Shown here: piece after piece, positions 26,327 through 34,836 of the stretch | Layout of the letters: every line of letters begins with the position of its first letter | Position numbering within the stretch: position 1 is the stretch's first letter | Source of the DNA: CAVPGP01 sp963718065 | GTDB lineage: Bacteria; Actinomycetota; Thermoleophilia; Gaiellales; Gaiellaceae | Direction: 5' to 3' | Length of the DNA: 64,000 nt | Assembly (NCBI GenBank): GCA_963718065.1 | Contig: CAVQYE010000011.1 | Location: 1 to 64,000 of the forward strand | Notes under the pieces: model-generated | The model's database searches: none | What the model saw: only the letters and a program-made list of their open reading frames with translations | What the model was told of the DNA's origin: nothing | Made by a program: the position numbers and the translations under genes

Positions 26327-26386
26327 ACGACTTTGTGGTCAGTGACTTTGTGACACGGGCTGGCACTCTACCCAATCGAGTGCCAG
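26327..26386 (-). promoter_or_regulatory. groESL control region with CIRCE operator
   Basis: CTGGCACTC (26360-26368), a 9-nt spacer and GAGTGCCAG (26378-26386) form a perfect CIRCE element, the HrcA repressor site (consensus TTAGCACTC-N9-GAGTGCTAA). Read toward groES, the downstream spacer gives TAGAGT as a likely -10. Between CIRCE and groES there are two copies of GACTTTGTG, 17 bp apart, one within GACTTTGTGACAC, which may be a second regulatory site. Confidence 0.9.
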
Positions 26387-26452
26387 CGGGAGTGTAACCG
26401 GTCGCGACGCCTCGCTGCAAGCGATCTAAGCGCCCTCGACTAAGATCCGTTC

Positions 26453-26878
26453 ATGCCGAGGGAGTTCTCCGCCGGCGGGGTGCTTGTGCGGCGAATGCGC
26501 GGCCGTTTCTGGCTCGCTGCGATCCAGCCGCAGGGCAAGCCCGACGGCGTCTGGGCGCTGCCGAAGGGCCTCGTCGACGCAGGCGAGAAGCCCGCGGAGA
26601 CCGCCCTCCGCGAGGTGCGTGAGGAGACGGGTTGCGAGGGACGGCTCGAGGCGAAGCTCGGCGACGTGAAGTACGTCTACACGTGGGACGGCGAGCGCAT
26701 CTTCAAGATCGTCAGCTTCTATCTCGTCCGCTGGCGGGCCGGCCGAATCGGCGCAATCGAGCCGGCGATGCGGCGCGAGGTCGCCGCGGCGCGCTGGCTG
26801 CCGCTGGAGGAGGCGCCGCGCCTTCTTGCGTACAAGGGGGAACGGGAGATGGCCCAAAAGGCTCTCGCCGCCCTGTGA
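26453..26878 (+). CDS. NUDIX hydrolase
   Basis: A 141-residue NUDIX enzyme that hydrolyses nucleoside diphosphate-linked compounds using divalent metal. The NUDIX box spans residues 39-61 (GLVDAGEKPAETALREV, then REETG). The leading GGVLVRRMRG and WALPKGL resemble the Ap4A/MutT-like group, and the substrate is undetermined. ATG at 26453 has no strong RBS. It is divergent to groES across the CIRCE region, with its own promoter presumably near TAAGAT (26441-26446). Confidence 0.88.
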   Translation: MPREFSAGGVLVRRMRGRFWLAAIQPQGKPDGVWALPKGLVDAGEKPAETALREVREETGCEGRLEAKLGDVKYVYTWDGERIFKIVSFYLVRWRAGRIGAIEPAMRREVAAARWLPLEEAPRLLAYKGEREMAQKALAAL

Positions 26879-26908
26879 TGGCACGCGGCGCTTTATGATC
26901 CTCGCGCC

Positions 26909-27277
26909 GTGCTCGCGCTCAACTTCTACTCGCCGATCGTCGCAGAGCAACTGCGGTCGATGCGCAAGACCGCGACGATCCGTCTCGGCGACAAGTCGCG
27001 CAAGTATCAGAAGGGCGAGATCGTCGCCGTCCTCGTCGGCGCGCGGTTCGGGCCGCGGCAGCGGATCTTCGACGCGGTGATCGACAAGATCGAGGTCAAG
27101 CGCCTCGGCGACCTCTCACCGCGAGAGATCGAGCACGACAATCCGGAGATCCGCCGGCCGGAGGAGATGGCTCACTTCCTGGGGCAGCTCTACAACCGCG
27201 AGGTCACCGACGAGGACCTGGTGACCGTGATCCGCTTCTCGGCGATCAAGAACTCCCTGCCGAGCCAGAGCTTCTAG
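26909..27277 (+). CDS. ASCH-domain (PUA-like) protein
   Basis: A 122-residue protein with the ASCH fold: ALNFYSPIVAEQLRSMRKTA, YQKGEIVAVLVGARFG and RIFDAVIDKIEVKRLGDL. ASCH proteins are predicted RNA-binding modules related to PUA. GTG at 26909 follows the NUDIX stop by 30 bp and the two may be co-transcribed. Its stop overlaps the convergent regulator by 4 bp. Confidence 0.75.
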   Translation: MLALNFYSPIVAEQLRSMRKTATIRLGDKSRKYQKGEIVAVLVGARFGPRQRIFDAVIDKIEVKRLGDLSPREIEHDNPEIRRPEEMAHFLGQLYNREVTDEDLVTVIRFSAIKNSLPSQSF

Positions 27278-28350
27278 CGCAGGAAGTCCAGGAGCTCTGC
27301 CGGCAGCCGCTCGAGCGAGTCGCGGTCGAGCTCGTAGAGGACGTAGTACCCGTCGCGCCTCGGCGCGAGCACGCCGACCTCGACGAGCGCGCGCAGGTGC
27401 CGTGAGAGCGCCGGCTCGCTGAGGCCGACAAGCGGCGCGAGCTCCTCGGTCGAGCGCGGCCGTTCGGCGATCAGGCGCAGGGCACGCAGGCGCGTCGTGT
27501 CGGCAACCGCCTTGAGCGTGCGCACGAGCGGCTCGGGCACGGGCGCGAGCGCCGCCTGCCGTGCGACGAACGGCGCCGGGTAGAGCACGAGCAGCGGCCA
27601 TGGGTCGTCGCAGTTCACCCGCGAGTGCGGCCACGTGTACGCGCTCGGAATGAGCATCAGCCGCCGTTCCACCGTGATCTCCACGGTGTGCTCGTGCGGC
27701 GAACGGCGGACGATCGCGCCGTCTTCGAGGTAGAGCTCCGACTGGCCGGCCAGCATCGCAAGCGGGCCATCGGCGTCGATCGTCTCACGGCCCTCGACGA
27801 CCGCGGCCTCGAGCTCCGGCTCGAGGCGGTCCCACTCCGCGGCGAAGGCCTCTTCCCAGTAGCGCTCGAACAGGCTCACGAGCCGCTCGAGCGCGGCGCC
27901 GGGTTCTTCGAGCACGAGCACCGCGAGCTCGCCCCCGCCGGGCGCACCGCGGGCCCAGGCGAGGATCCCTTCCCGCACCGCCCGATCGCCGAGCCGCTCC
28001 GGGCCGCCGGCGTCCGGCACGTGGTAATGGAAGAGAGGCCTGGCCAGGTCGTACCGCGCCTGCTCCGGGCTGAGGCTCCGGAGCTGATTCAGATGCTCGT
28101 CGAAGGTCGTCGTCTCGTCGATTCGCGGCGGGATGAAGCAGTCCGGGAAGGCGTCCTCGTAGAGAAACGCCCACGCTCGGATCTCGCGCTTCAGCTCGGG
28201 CGAGACGCGGTGCATCGCACGGATCCACGGATGCTGCACGGCGTGCGCCTTCGGGAAGAGCAGGACGTGCAGGCTCGCGATCGCCTCGATCAGGGGCGAG
28301 AGGGCGAAGCCAACCGATGCGGGGTCGTGACTGAGGCGAAGGCGGATCAA
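27274..28350 (-). CDS. DUF5937/ArsR-type transcriptional regulator
   Basis: A 358-residue regulator. Residues 1-240 form a large ligand-binding-like domain of the DUF5937 type (RLRLSHDPASVGFALSPL, SLHVLLFPKAHAVQHPW, YTWPHSRVNCDDPWPL). Residues ~265-345 form an ArsR winged helix (LKAVADTTRLRALRLIAE, RSTEELAPLVGLSEPALSRH). Its ligand is unknown. TTG at 28350 is the probable start, divergent from the propeller gene at 28408 with a TAGCCT -10-like box between them. Confidence 0.78.
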   Translation of the reverse strand: MIRLRLSHDPASVGFALSPLIEAIASLHVLLFPKAHAVQHPWIRAMHRVSPELKREIRAWAFLYEDAFPDCFIPPRIDETTTFDEHLNQLRSLSPEQARYDLARPLFHYHVPDAGGPERLGDRAVREGILAWARGAPGGGELAVLVLEEPGAALERLVSLFERYWEEAFAAEWDRLEPELEAAVVEGRETIDADGPLAMLAGQSELYLEDGAIVRRSPHEHTVEITVERRLMLIPSAYTWPHSRVNCDDPWPLLVLYPAPFVARQAALAPVPEPLVRTLKAVADTTRLRALRLIAERPRSTEELAPLVGLSEPALSRHLRALVEVGVLAPRRDGYYVLYELDRDSLERLPAELLDFLR

Positions 28351-28407
28351 TTGCGAGTTCCTCGAAGAAGTTGCCGCCGATCGTAGCCCTGCCTAGCCTG
28401 CGGCCCA

Positions 28408-29289
28408 GTGCGCGTGCTTGCCTTGCTCACGTCCGTCTTTGCGGTCTCCGGCTCGACCGTCGTCGCCAAGGTGCCGACCGGCGGCAACCCGTGCGGGGTC
28501 GCAGGCGCGGCGGGCTCCGTGTGGGTGACCGAGGTCACCGCGGGCGAGCTGCTCAAGATCGACCCGGCGACGAACGAGGTCGTCTCGCGGACCAAGATGG
28601 ACGGGACGCCGTGCGAGCTCCGGGAGGCGGTCGGCTCGCTCTGGGTCGTGACGCAGTCGGGCAAGCTCGACCGCGTCGACCCGGCAACCGGCGAGGTCGT
28701 GGCGCGGATCCCGGTCGGCCGCGTCACCTACGACGTGACGTATGCCTTCGGCTCGATCTGGGTCACGAACCGCGAGGGCCGCACGGTGCAGCGGATCAAC
28801 CCGGCGACGAACAAGGTCGTGAAGACGCTCTCGTTCGGCACGGGGAAGCCGGCGGGCATCGTCTCGGCGGCGGGTGCGATCTGGGTCGGCGACGACTACG
28901 GCACCGCGGTGCGCAGGCTCGACCCGAAGACGTATCGCTGGTCGAGGGTCGAGACGCGGCAGATCGTCTCGTCGTGGCTCGCAGCGTCGGGCAATACGGT
29001 CTGGGTGTCGAACACCGGCAGCAACAGCGTCTCGCGGATCGACGCGAAGCGCCGCAAGGTGACGAAGACGATCAAGGTGGGGCAGAGCCCCGTCAACCTG
29101 GAGGTCGTCGGCGGCAGCGTCTGGGTGCCGAACGACCACGGCAACACGATTACCCGCATCTCCGCTGCGGGGAAGGTCGTCGAGACGATCAAGACGGGCA
29201 AGAACCCCGCGGTGATCGCGGGCGTGGACGGCGAGGTCTGGGCGTCGATCTATGACGACGGCCAGGTCTGGCGGATCAAGCCTTCCTGA
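28408..29289 (+). CDS. Exported YncE/SMP-30-like beta-propeller protein
   Basis: A 293-residue protein with a short signal-like N terminus (LALLTSVFAVSGSTVVA). About six to seven ~42-residue blades follow, each with a GSVWV/GSIWVT strand and a variable xIDPATNEVV turn, for example DPATNEVVSR, DPATGEVVAR, NPATNKVVKT. This resembles YncE and Vgb-type propellers. No catalytic residues are evident, so a binding role at the cell surface is likely. GTG at 28408 appears leaderless after TAGCCT. It ends one base before the convergent zinc-ribbon gene. Confidence 0.75.
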   Translation: MRVLALLTSVFAVSGSTVVAKVPTGGNPCGVAGAAGSVWVTEVTAGELLKIDPATNEVVSRTKMDGTPCELREAVGSLWVVTQSGKLDRVDPATGEVVARIPVGRVTYDVTYAFGSIWVTNREGRTVQRINPATNKVVKTLSFGTGKPAGIVSAAGAIWVGDDYGTAVRRLDPKTYRWSRVETRQIVSSWLAASGNTVWVSNTGSNSVSRIDAKRRKVTKTIKVGQSPVNLEVVGGSVWVPNDHGNTITRISAAGKVVETIKTGKNPAVIAGVDGEVWASIYDDGQVWRIKPS

Positions 29290-29562
29290 TCACGCCTTCC
29301 TGATTCGCGTGCCGAAGAGCTCAGGCGCGCGGAGCTGGGCACCACACTCCTCGCAGTCGACCGCGAAGGTGGAGGAAAACGGCGCCGAGCAAGCGGGGCA
29401 GCGGTGCAGCATCTCGCCGCCGCAGCTCGGGCACTCCGCCGGGATCTGCGCCTCGAACTCCTCGAACCAGCGCCGGGCCGCGCCGCACTGGAGGCAGAGC
29501 GCCGTCCAGTCGCCGAGCACCTTGCGCCGTTCCTCGCGGAGCCAGTCGGACGCCTTGCCCAT
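29290..29562 (-). CDS. Small zinc-ribbon protein
   Basis: A 90-residue protein with four CxxC knuckles (C23/C26, C44/C47, C55/C58, C70/C73), enough for two zinc ribbons: ALCLQCG, AECPSCGG, HRCPACS and DCEECG. The N terminus (DWLREERRKVLGDW) is helical. Function is unknown; nucleic-acid or protein binding is plausible. Start ATG at 29562. Confidence 0.65.
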   Translation of the reverse strand: MGKASDWLREERRKVLGDWTALCLQCGAARRWFEEFEAQIPAECPSCGGEMLHRCPACSAPFSSTFAVDCEECGAQLRAPELFGTRIRKA

Positions 29563-29593
29563 GGCGCGAGCCTAACGCTCGCCGCCGCCCTCC

Positions 29594-29727
29594 CGTACCT
29601 CGTCCGGTACCAGGAACGAATTCATTGTTGCAAGAGCTAAATCGCCGCTCAAACGGCGGAACGCCTCGCTCTCGTACCTGGTCGTGTACCAGGTACGGAT
29701 TGTTGTTCGCAAGTGAGAAAGCGCCGC
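29594..29727. repeat. Direct repeat with GTACC palindromes
   Basis: Two related ~54-bp units begin at 29594 and 29673. Both start CGTACCT and share GTACCAGG, a TTGTT/CGCAAG region and a GCCGC end. The second has a 9-bp inverted repeat (GTACCTGGT / ACCAGGTAC, 5-nt loop). The first has a degraded version, and a CCGCTCAAACGG hairpin lies between them. This fills the 210-bp gap between the zinc-ribbon and LURP-one genes, which otherwise holds no gene. It resembles REP-type palindromes. Confidence 0.65.
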
Positions 29728-29751
29728 CAGGGAGGGGGGAGCCGGCGGTTC

Positions 29752-29791
29752 GCTAGCGGTTCTGCAGCGTGGCTAGCGGTTCTGAAGCGTG
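29752..29791. repeat. 20-bp tandem duplication at a gene end
   Basis: GCTAGCGGTTCTGCAGCGTG (29752-29771) is followed directly by a copy with one change (29772-29791). It duplicates the last codons and stop of the LURP-one gene, so a second TLQNR-stop lies just past the real end. Confidence 0.8.
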
Positions 29792-30384
29792 TCCAGGCCG
29801 ATTGCCATCGCAATCGCGAGGCGCCGGTCGAGCGTGCGGTCGTGGTCGCCGGAGAGGTCGAGCACGTACCTGTCGCGGACCTGGAACTTGCGGTCCATCT
29901 TTCCGATCGCCTGCTCGCCGGCGAGGATGTCGAAGTTGTACGGGATCGGGACCAGCATCCCGACGTCGCCCATGAAGTCGACCCCACGGCGGAGGATCGC
30001 GGTGAGGGGGTTGCGCTCACGCGCGATCGCGATCTCGGTGCCGGCCGGATCGAGGATCACCCAGGTCGTGCGCAGGAGCGACTTGCCGAACTGGTGGTGC
30101 AGGACGCCGATCTCTGTGCCATCTGCGGCTGTGACGTGGTAGCGCGAGCCGCCCGTGTCGAGGAATGACCGCGCCTTGATCCGAAAGAGCTCCTGCGTCT
30201 CGGACTCGTCGGCGTAGAAACGGATGTCCTCCTTGATCGCCAGCTTCTTCTGACGAACGAAGACGACCGGACCGCCGGCGGGCGTGTCGCCCACCGCGAG
30301 CGGCGTCACGCGGTACAGATTCGCAATCGGACGAACGAGTTGGTCGACCAGATACCGGTCATAGCCGTATCGCTCGTCCGTCAT
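29773..30384 (-). CDS. LURP-one/tubby-like (LOR) family protein
   Basis: A 203-residue protein of the LURP-one-related, scramblase/tubby-like fold. It is a repeated beta-barrel with VFVRQKKLAIKEDIRFYADE, ELFRIKARSFLDTGGSRYHV, GVLHHQFGKSLLRTTWVI and a C-terminal hydrophobic helix (AIAMAIGLDTLQNR). Bacterial members have no settled function. ATG at 30384 has AGGG upstream; GTG at 30393 is an alternative. Divergent to the pdh operon. Confidence 0.8.
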   Translation of the reverse strand: MTDERYGYDRYLVDQLVRPIANLYRVTPLAVGDTPAGGPVVFVRQKKLAIKEDIRFYADESETQELFRIKARSFLDTGGSRYHVTAADGTEIGVLHHQFGKSLLRTTWVILDPAGTEIAIARERNPLTAILRRGVDFMGDVGMLVPIPYNFDILAGEQAIGKMDRKFQVRDRYVLDLSGDHDRTLDRRLAIAMAIGLDTLQNR

Positions 30385-30452
30385 CGCCGACACCCTAGAT
30401 GGTTGTCGTTAGAGTGCGGGCGGCCTTCCACGACCGACAGGGGACCGAATCG

Positions 30453-31499
30453 ATGGCGATCGCGAGGGAAGCCGAGCCGGTCGGCTCGCTGCAAGAAGTC
30501 AAGGAGTGGGGCCTCGACCACGAGGACCTGCTCGGCATGTACCGCAACATGCTGATCACGCGCGGCGTCGAGGAGCGCGGGCACATCCTGTACCGGCAGG
30601 GGAAGATCCCCGGTTCGTTTTACACGGGCCGCGGCAACGAGGCCTCGGCGGTCGCGGTCGCGACCGCTATGGGCCCCGAGGACGTCGGCACGCCGCTGCA
30701 CCGCGACATGGGCGTCCACATCACGCGTGGCGTCGAGCCCTGGCGGATCTTCGCCCAGTACATGGGCCGCGCCGACGGACCGACGCACGGCCGAGACGGC
30801 AACGTCCACATGGCCGACGCGCGGCTCGGGCTGATCGCGATGGTCTCGCACCTGCCGGCGATGCTGCCCGTGGCCGTCGGCTGCGCGCTCGCCTTCCGCA
30901 TCCGCGAGGAGAGGCGCGTCGCCGTCGCCTGGTACGGCGAGGGCTCCTCCGCGCGCGGCGACGCGCACGAGGGAATGAACTTCGCCGGGGTCCGCCAACT
31001 GCCCGTCGTCTTCATCTGCGACAACAACCAGTGGGCGTACTCGACGCCGACCCACCTCGAGTACGCAGTCGATCATCTCGCCGACCGCGCGGCCGCCTAC
31101 GGCTTCGAAGGCGTCGTCGTCGATGGCACGGACATCCTCGCCGTCTACCGCGAGGCCAAGCGGGCGATCGAGAAGGCACGCGACGGGGGCGGCCCGACGC
31201 TGATCGAGTGCCAGACGCTCCGCATGGAGGGCCACGCGGTGCACGACGACGCGTTCTACGTCCCGAAGGAGCTCTTCGAGGAGTGGGCGAAGCGCGATCC
31301 GATCGAGCGGTTCAGAAGCTGGCTCCGCGAGTTCGGAAACATGAGCGACGAGGACGAAGAGCACATCAACCTGCACGTGAAGAAGGTCCTGAACGACGCG
31401 ATCGAGCGCGCAGACGAGTCGCCGCTGCCCGATCCGTCGACACTGCTCGAGGGCGTCTACGCGACCCCCGAAGACCTCGACACGCCCCACCACAAGTAA
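30453..31499 (+). CDS. pdhA: 2-oxoacid dehydrogenase E1 component, alpha subunit
   Basis: A 348-residue thiamine-diphosphate-dependent E1 alpha subunit that decarboxylates pyruvate or a branched-chain 2-oxoacid. The ThDP/Mg motif is WYGEGSSARGDAHEGMNFA...CDNNQWA. The early RGVEERGHILYRQGKIPG and SFYTGRGNEA, and the C-terminal YRMEGH-like TLRMEGHAVHDDAFYVP, match the family. ATG at 30453 has AGGGGA 8 nt upstream. It overlaps pdhB by one base (TAATG). Pyruvate is the default substrate guess; a branched-chain or acetoin role is possible. Confidence 0.9.
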   Translation: MAIAREAEPVGSLQEVKEWGLDHEDLLGMYRNMLITRGVEERGHILYRQGKIPGSFYTGRGNEASAVAVATAMGPEDVGTPLHRDMGVHITRGVEPWRIFAQYMGRADGPTHGRDGNVHMADARLGLIAMVSHLPAMLPVAVGCALAFRIREERRVAVAWYGEGSSARGDAHEGMNFAGVRQLPVVFICDNNQWAYSTPTHLEYAVDHLADRAAAYGFEGVVVDGTDILAVYREAKRAIEKARDGGGPTLIECQTLRMEGHAVHDDAFYVPKELFEEWAKRDPIERFRSWLREFGNMSDEDEEHINLHVKKVLNDAIERADESPLPDPSTLLEGVYATPEDLDTPHHK

Positions 31500-32473
31500 T
31501 GGCCGAGAAGACCTACCTCCAGGCGATCTCCGACGGGCTGCGCGGCGAGATGCGGCGCGACGAACGCGTCTTCGTGATGGGCGAGGACGTCGGCGTCTAC
31601 GGCGGCGCGTTCAAGGTGACGCTCGGCTTCCAGGAGGAGTTCGGGCCCTGGCGCGTGCTCGACATGCCGCTTTCCGAGACCGCGATCATGGCGGGTGCGA
31701 CCGGCGCTGCGATGATGGGCATGCGTCCCGTCGCGGAGATGCAGTTCGCCGACTTCGTCTCGTGCGCGTGGGATCACCTGGTGACGGTGGCGGCGAAGCA
31801 GCGCTGGCGCGTGGGCACACCGGTGCCGATCGTGCTGCGCCTGCCCTCGGGCGGCGGCTTCTCGGGCGGGCCGTTCCACTCGCAGAACCCCGAGTCGTCG
31901 TTCGCGCACATCCCCGGCCTGAAATGCGTCTGCCCCGCGACGCCGGAGGATGCCAAGGGCCTGATCGTCTCGGCGATCGAGGATCCGAACCCTGTGCTCT
32001 TCTTCGAGCACAAGCACCTGTACCGGCGCATCAAGGCGGACGTCCCCGACGAGCGCTACACGACGCCGATCGGCAAGGCGCGCACGCACCGCGAGGGCGA
32101 CGACATCTCGGTGATCACGTGGGGCGCAATGGTCTACACCGCCGACGAGGCGGCCCAGCAGCTGGAGAACGACGGCGTCTCGGTCGAGATCGTCGACCTC
32201 CGCACGATCATGCCGTGGGACCGGGAGGCCGTGCTCGAGTCCGCGCGCAAGACGTCCAAGGTGCTCGTCCTGCACGAGGACACGCGCACCGGCGGCTTCG
32301 GCGCCGAGATCGCGGCGACGATCGCCGAGGAGGCGTTCGAGGATCTCGACGCCCCGGTGAAGCGGATCGCCGCTCCGGACACGCCGGTGCCGTTCTCGCC
32401 CGTGCTGGAGAAGGCGTACATCCCCCAGGTCGACGACGTCGTCGCAGGCCTTCGTCAGCTCGCGGAGTACTAG
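31499..32473 (+). CDS. pdhB: 2-oxoacid dehydrogenase E1 component, beta subunit
   Basis: A 324-residue E1 beta subunit: RVFVMGEDVGVYGGAFKVT at the N terminus, DMPLSETAIMAGATGAAMMG, PVAEMQFADF, and a C-terminal transketolase fold (VEIVDLRTIMPWDREAVL, LVLHEDTRTGGFGAEIAA). It starts inside the pdhA stop and forms an alpha2beta2 heterotetramer with PdhA. Ten bases separate it from E2. Confidence 0.92.
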   Translation: MAEKTYLQAISDGLRGEMRRDERVFVMGEDVGVYGGAFKVTLGFQEEFGPWRVLDMPLSETAIMAGATGAAMMGMRPVAEMQFADFVSCAWDHLVTVAAKQRWRVGTPVPIVLRLPSGGGFSGGPFHSQNPESSFAHIPGLKCVCPATPEDAKGLIVSAIEDPNPVLFFEHKHLYRRIKADVPDERYTTPIGKARTHREGDDISVITWGAMVYTADEAAQQLENDGVSVEIVDLRTIMPWDREAVLESARKTSKVLVLHEDTRTGGFGAEIAATIAEEAFEDLDAPVKRIAAPDTPVPFSPVLEKAYIPQVDDVVAGLRQLAEY

Positions 32474-32482
32474 GGAGGGCCG

Positions 32483-33898
32483 ATGGCAACCGGAACCGCT
32501 GTCGACGTCGTCATGCCGCAGATGGGCGTCTCCGTCTCGGAGGGCACGATCCTCCGCTGGCTCAAGCAGGAGGGCGAGGCGATCGCTGCCGACGAGCCCC
32601 TGCTCGAGATCTCGACCGACAAGGTCGACACGGAGATCCCGTCGCCCGGGAGCGGCGTGCTGCAGCAGATTCTCGTGCCCGAGGGCGAGACCGTCGACGT
32701 GGGGACGAAGCTCGGCGTGATCGCTCCCGAGGGCGCCGCGGCGGCTCCAGCCCCAGATCCGGTTACACAGCCTCCGCCGGAGCCGGCGACCCAGGAGGCC
32801 GCCGACGAGTCGATGGCCGCTGCCAGCGAGGGCGTCGGTGACGTCGCGCCCGCCGCCCAGGCCTCCGAGCCCGCGCCTGCACCGCCGGAGCCCGCCGGCG
32901 CCCCCTCCGGGAACGGCAAGACGTTCGTCTCCCCGGTCGTCGCGCGCATCGCCTCCGAGCACGGCGTCGATCCCAGCCGCGTGCAGGGCACGGGCACCGG
33001 CGGCCGCGTGACGAAGAAGGACATCCTCGCCTTCATCGAGGCCGGCGGCGCCGCCGAAGCTCCCGCCCCGGAAGCAGCCGCGCCCGCCCCAGCTGAGGCA
33101 GCGGCACCGGCCGCGCCCGCTGCACCCGCGCCGGCGGCCGCTCCCGCAGCACCGGCCCCACCGGTGGCCGCCCAGCCGACCGAGCAGGGCGAGACGCTCG
33201 AGCCGATGACGCCGATGCGCAAGGGCATCGCCGAGCACATGCGCCGCTCGCTCGACACCGCCGCGCACGTGACGTCGGCGATCGAGGTCGACATGTCACG
33301 CGTCGTCGCGATCCGCGAGAAGCTGAAGCAGGAGTACCAGTCGGCCTACGGCGTCAACCCGACCTACCTCGCGTTCATCACGCGCGCGACCGTCGAGACG
33401 CTCAAGGACTACCCGTACGTGAACGGCGAGATCCGCGGCGACAAGATCGTCACGCGAAACGTCGCCCATATCGGCTTCGCGGTCGAGCTTGCCGACGGGA
33501 AGGGCCTGATCGTGCCGGTGCTGAAGAACGCGCAGGACCTGAACCTGCTGGGAATCGCGCGCGGCATCGCCGACCTCGCCAAGCGCGCCCGCGACAAGAA
33601 GCTGCTGCCGGACGACGTGCAGGGCGGCACCTTCACGATCACGAACCCCGGCGGCTACGGGACATTCCACGGGACGCCGATCATCAGCCAGCCGCAGAGC
33701 GCCATCCTCGGCACGTACGCCATCGTCAAGCGGGTCTGGGTCGTCGAGGACGAGAACGGCGCGGACGCCCTCGCGATCCGCTCGATCATGAATCTGACGC
33801 TGACGTACGACCACCGGCTCGTCGACGGCGCGTTGGCCGGCCGGTTCCTGCGCGACCTGCGCGAGCGCCTCGAGAGCTGGGGCGAGTCCGACTATTAA
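32483..33898 (+). CDS. pdhC: Dihydrolipoamide acyltransferase (E2)
   Basis: A 471-residue E2 core that carries acyl groups on lipoate. The lipoyl domain spans residues 5-80, with the lipoylated Lys47 in EISTDKVDTEIPSPGSG. An Ala/Pro linker follows, then an E3-binding domain (VSPVVARIASEHGVDPSRV...GRVTKKDI), a second Ala/Pro linker (~195-230), and the catalytic domain with DHRLVDGALAGRF (His and Asp of the active site). No E3 (lpd) gene is in the window. GGAGGG precedes the ATG. Confidence 0.93.
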   Translation: MATGTAVDVVMPQMGVSVSEGTILRWLKQEGEAIAADEPLLEISTDKVDTEIPSPGSGVLQQILVPEGETVDVGTKLGVIAPEGAAAAPAPDPVTQPPPEPATQEAADESMAAASEGVGDVAPAAQASEPAPAPPEPAGAPSGNGKTFVSPVVARIASEHGVDPSRVQGTGTGGRVTKKDILAFIEAGGAAEAPAPEAAAPAPAEAAAPAAPAAPAPAAAPAAPAPPVAAQPTEQGETLEPMTPMRKGIAEHMRRSLDTAAHVTSAIEVDMSRVVAIREKLKQEYQSAYGVNPTYLAFITRATVETLKDYPYVNGEIRGDKIVTRNVAHIGFAVELADGKGLIVPVLKNAQDLNLLGIARGIADLAKRARDKKLLPDDVQGGTFTITNPGGYGTFHGTPIISQPQSAILGTYAIVKRVWVVEDENGADALAIRSIMNLTLTYDHRLVDGALAGRFLRDLRERLESWGESDY

Positions 33899-33918
33899 GC
33901 CGCTGGGCTATTAGTCCA

Positions 33919-34836
33919 CTGGCTTGGGACGAGCCCGGGTGGCTCGACCGGGCGACGGCGTGGATCGACGGGCGCGTCGAGCGCAGCGGCGAGGTCGAGC
34001 TGGTGCGGACGCGGCCGTGGTCGGCGATCGTCCGGGTGCCGGCGGCCGGGGCGATGTCTGGTTCAAGGAGAATCCGTCGACGAGCGAGTTCGAGGCGGGG
34101 TTGACGGAGCTCCTGGCGCACCGCAGGCCCGACTGCCTGCCGGAGCTCGTCGCCTGGGAAGGGCCGCGGCTGCTGACGAGGCACGTCGGGCCATCGCTCC
34201 GCGTGGTGCACGACGCGGGCGAGACCGAGCCGGGCTGGGAGCAGGTGCTGCCGTTGTACGCCGAGCTGCAGATCGACTTCATGGCTGCTGCCGACCGGGC
34301 CCTCGAGCTCGGGACGCCCGACGAGCGGCCGGAGCGCCTGCCACGGCAGTACGAGGAGCTGTACGGGAAGGACGAGCTGCTGCCCCTCGTCCGCGACGCC
34401 GCCGAGCGGCTGGCGGGGACGCTTCCCGCTCACCGTCGTGCACATGGAGGCCCACGACGGCAACGTGTTCGTCCGCGACGGGCGTCCCTACTTCCTCGAC
34501 TGGGCCGAGGCGATCGTCTCGCACCCATTCGTCGGCCCGCTCCTCGCCCTGCGCGCCGCCACCGAGCGAGCCGGCCTCGAGCCCGGCTCGGCCGGGGTCG
34601 AGCGCCTCCGCGACCTCTACCTGGAGCCGTTCACCCGCTTTGCGCCGCTCCCGGAGCTGCAGGAGCTCTTCTGGGCGGGGTACCTGCTGACTCCCGTCTC
34701 CCGGGCCTACGTCTGGCACCGCACGCTGGCGAGCCTGCCACCGTCCGTCAAAGCAGAGCACGGCGACCCGGTGAGTGGCTGGCGGGACGTCCTCCGCGGG
34801 CTCGTGGACGGGACGACTACCCTAGGAGGAGCATGA
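33919..34836 (+). CDS. Aminoglycoside-phosphotransferase-like kinase (two frameshifts)
   Basis: About 305 residues of the APH/choline-kinase-like fold. Readable parts in order are RATAWIDGRVERSGEVELVR, DVWFKENPSTSEFEAGL, PELVAWEGPRLLTRHVG, and the catalytic region VVHMEAHDGNVFVRDGRP followed by YFLDWAEA. HxxxxDGN and LDWAE match the Brenner motif and metal-binding Asp. Breaks near 34050 and 34420 separate three frames. The start is uncertain: CTG 33919 or ATT 33910, as no ATG/GTG precedes the domain. The stop overlaps lipB (ATGA). The substrate is unknown. Confidence 0.75.

Noticed and set aside
32708..33299. Ala/Pro-rich stretches in E2 as a separate repeat protein
   Set aside because: They are the normal flexible linkers between lipoyl, E3-binding and catalytic domains.
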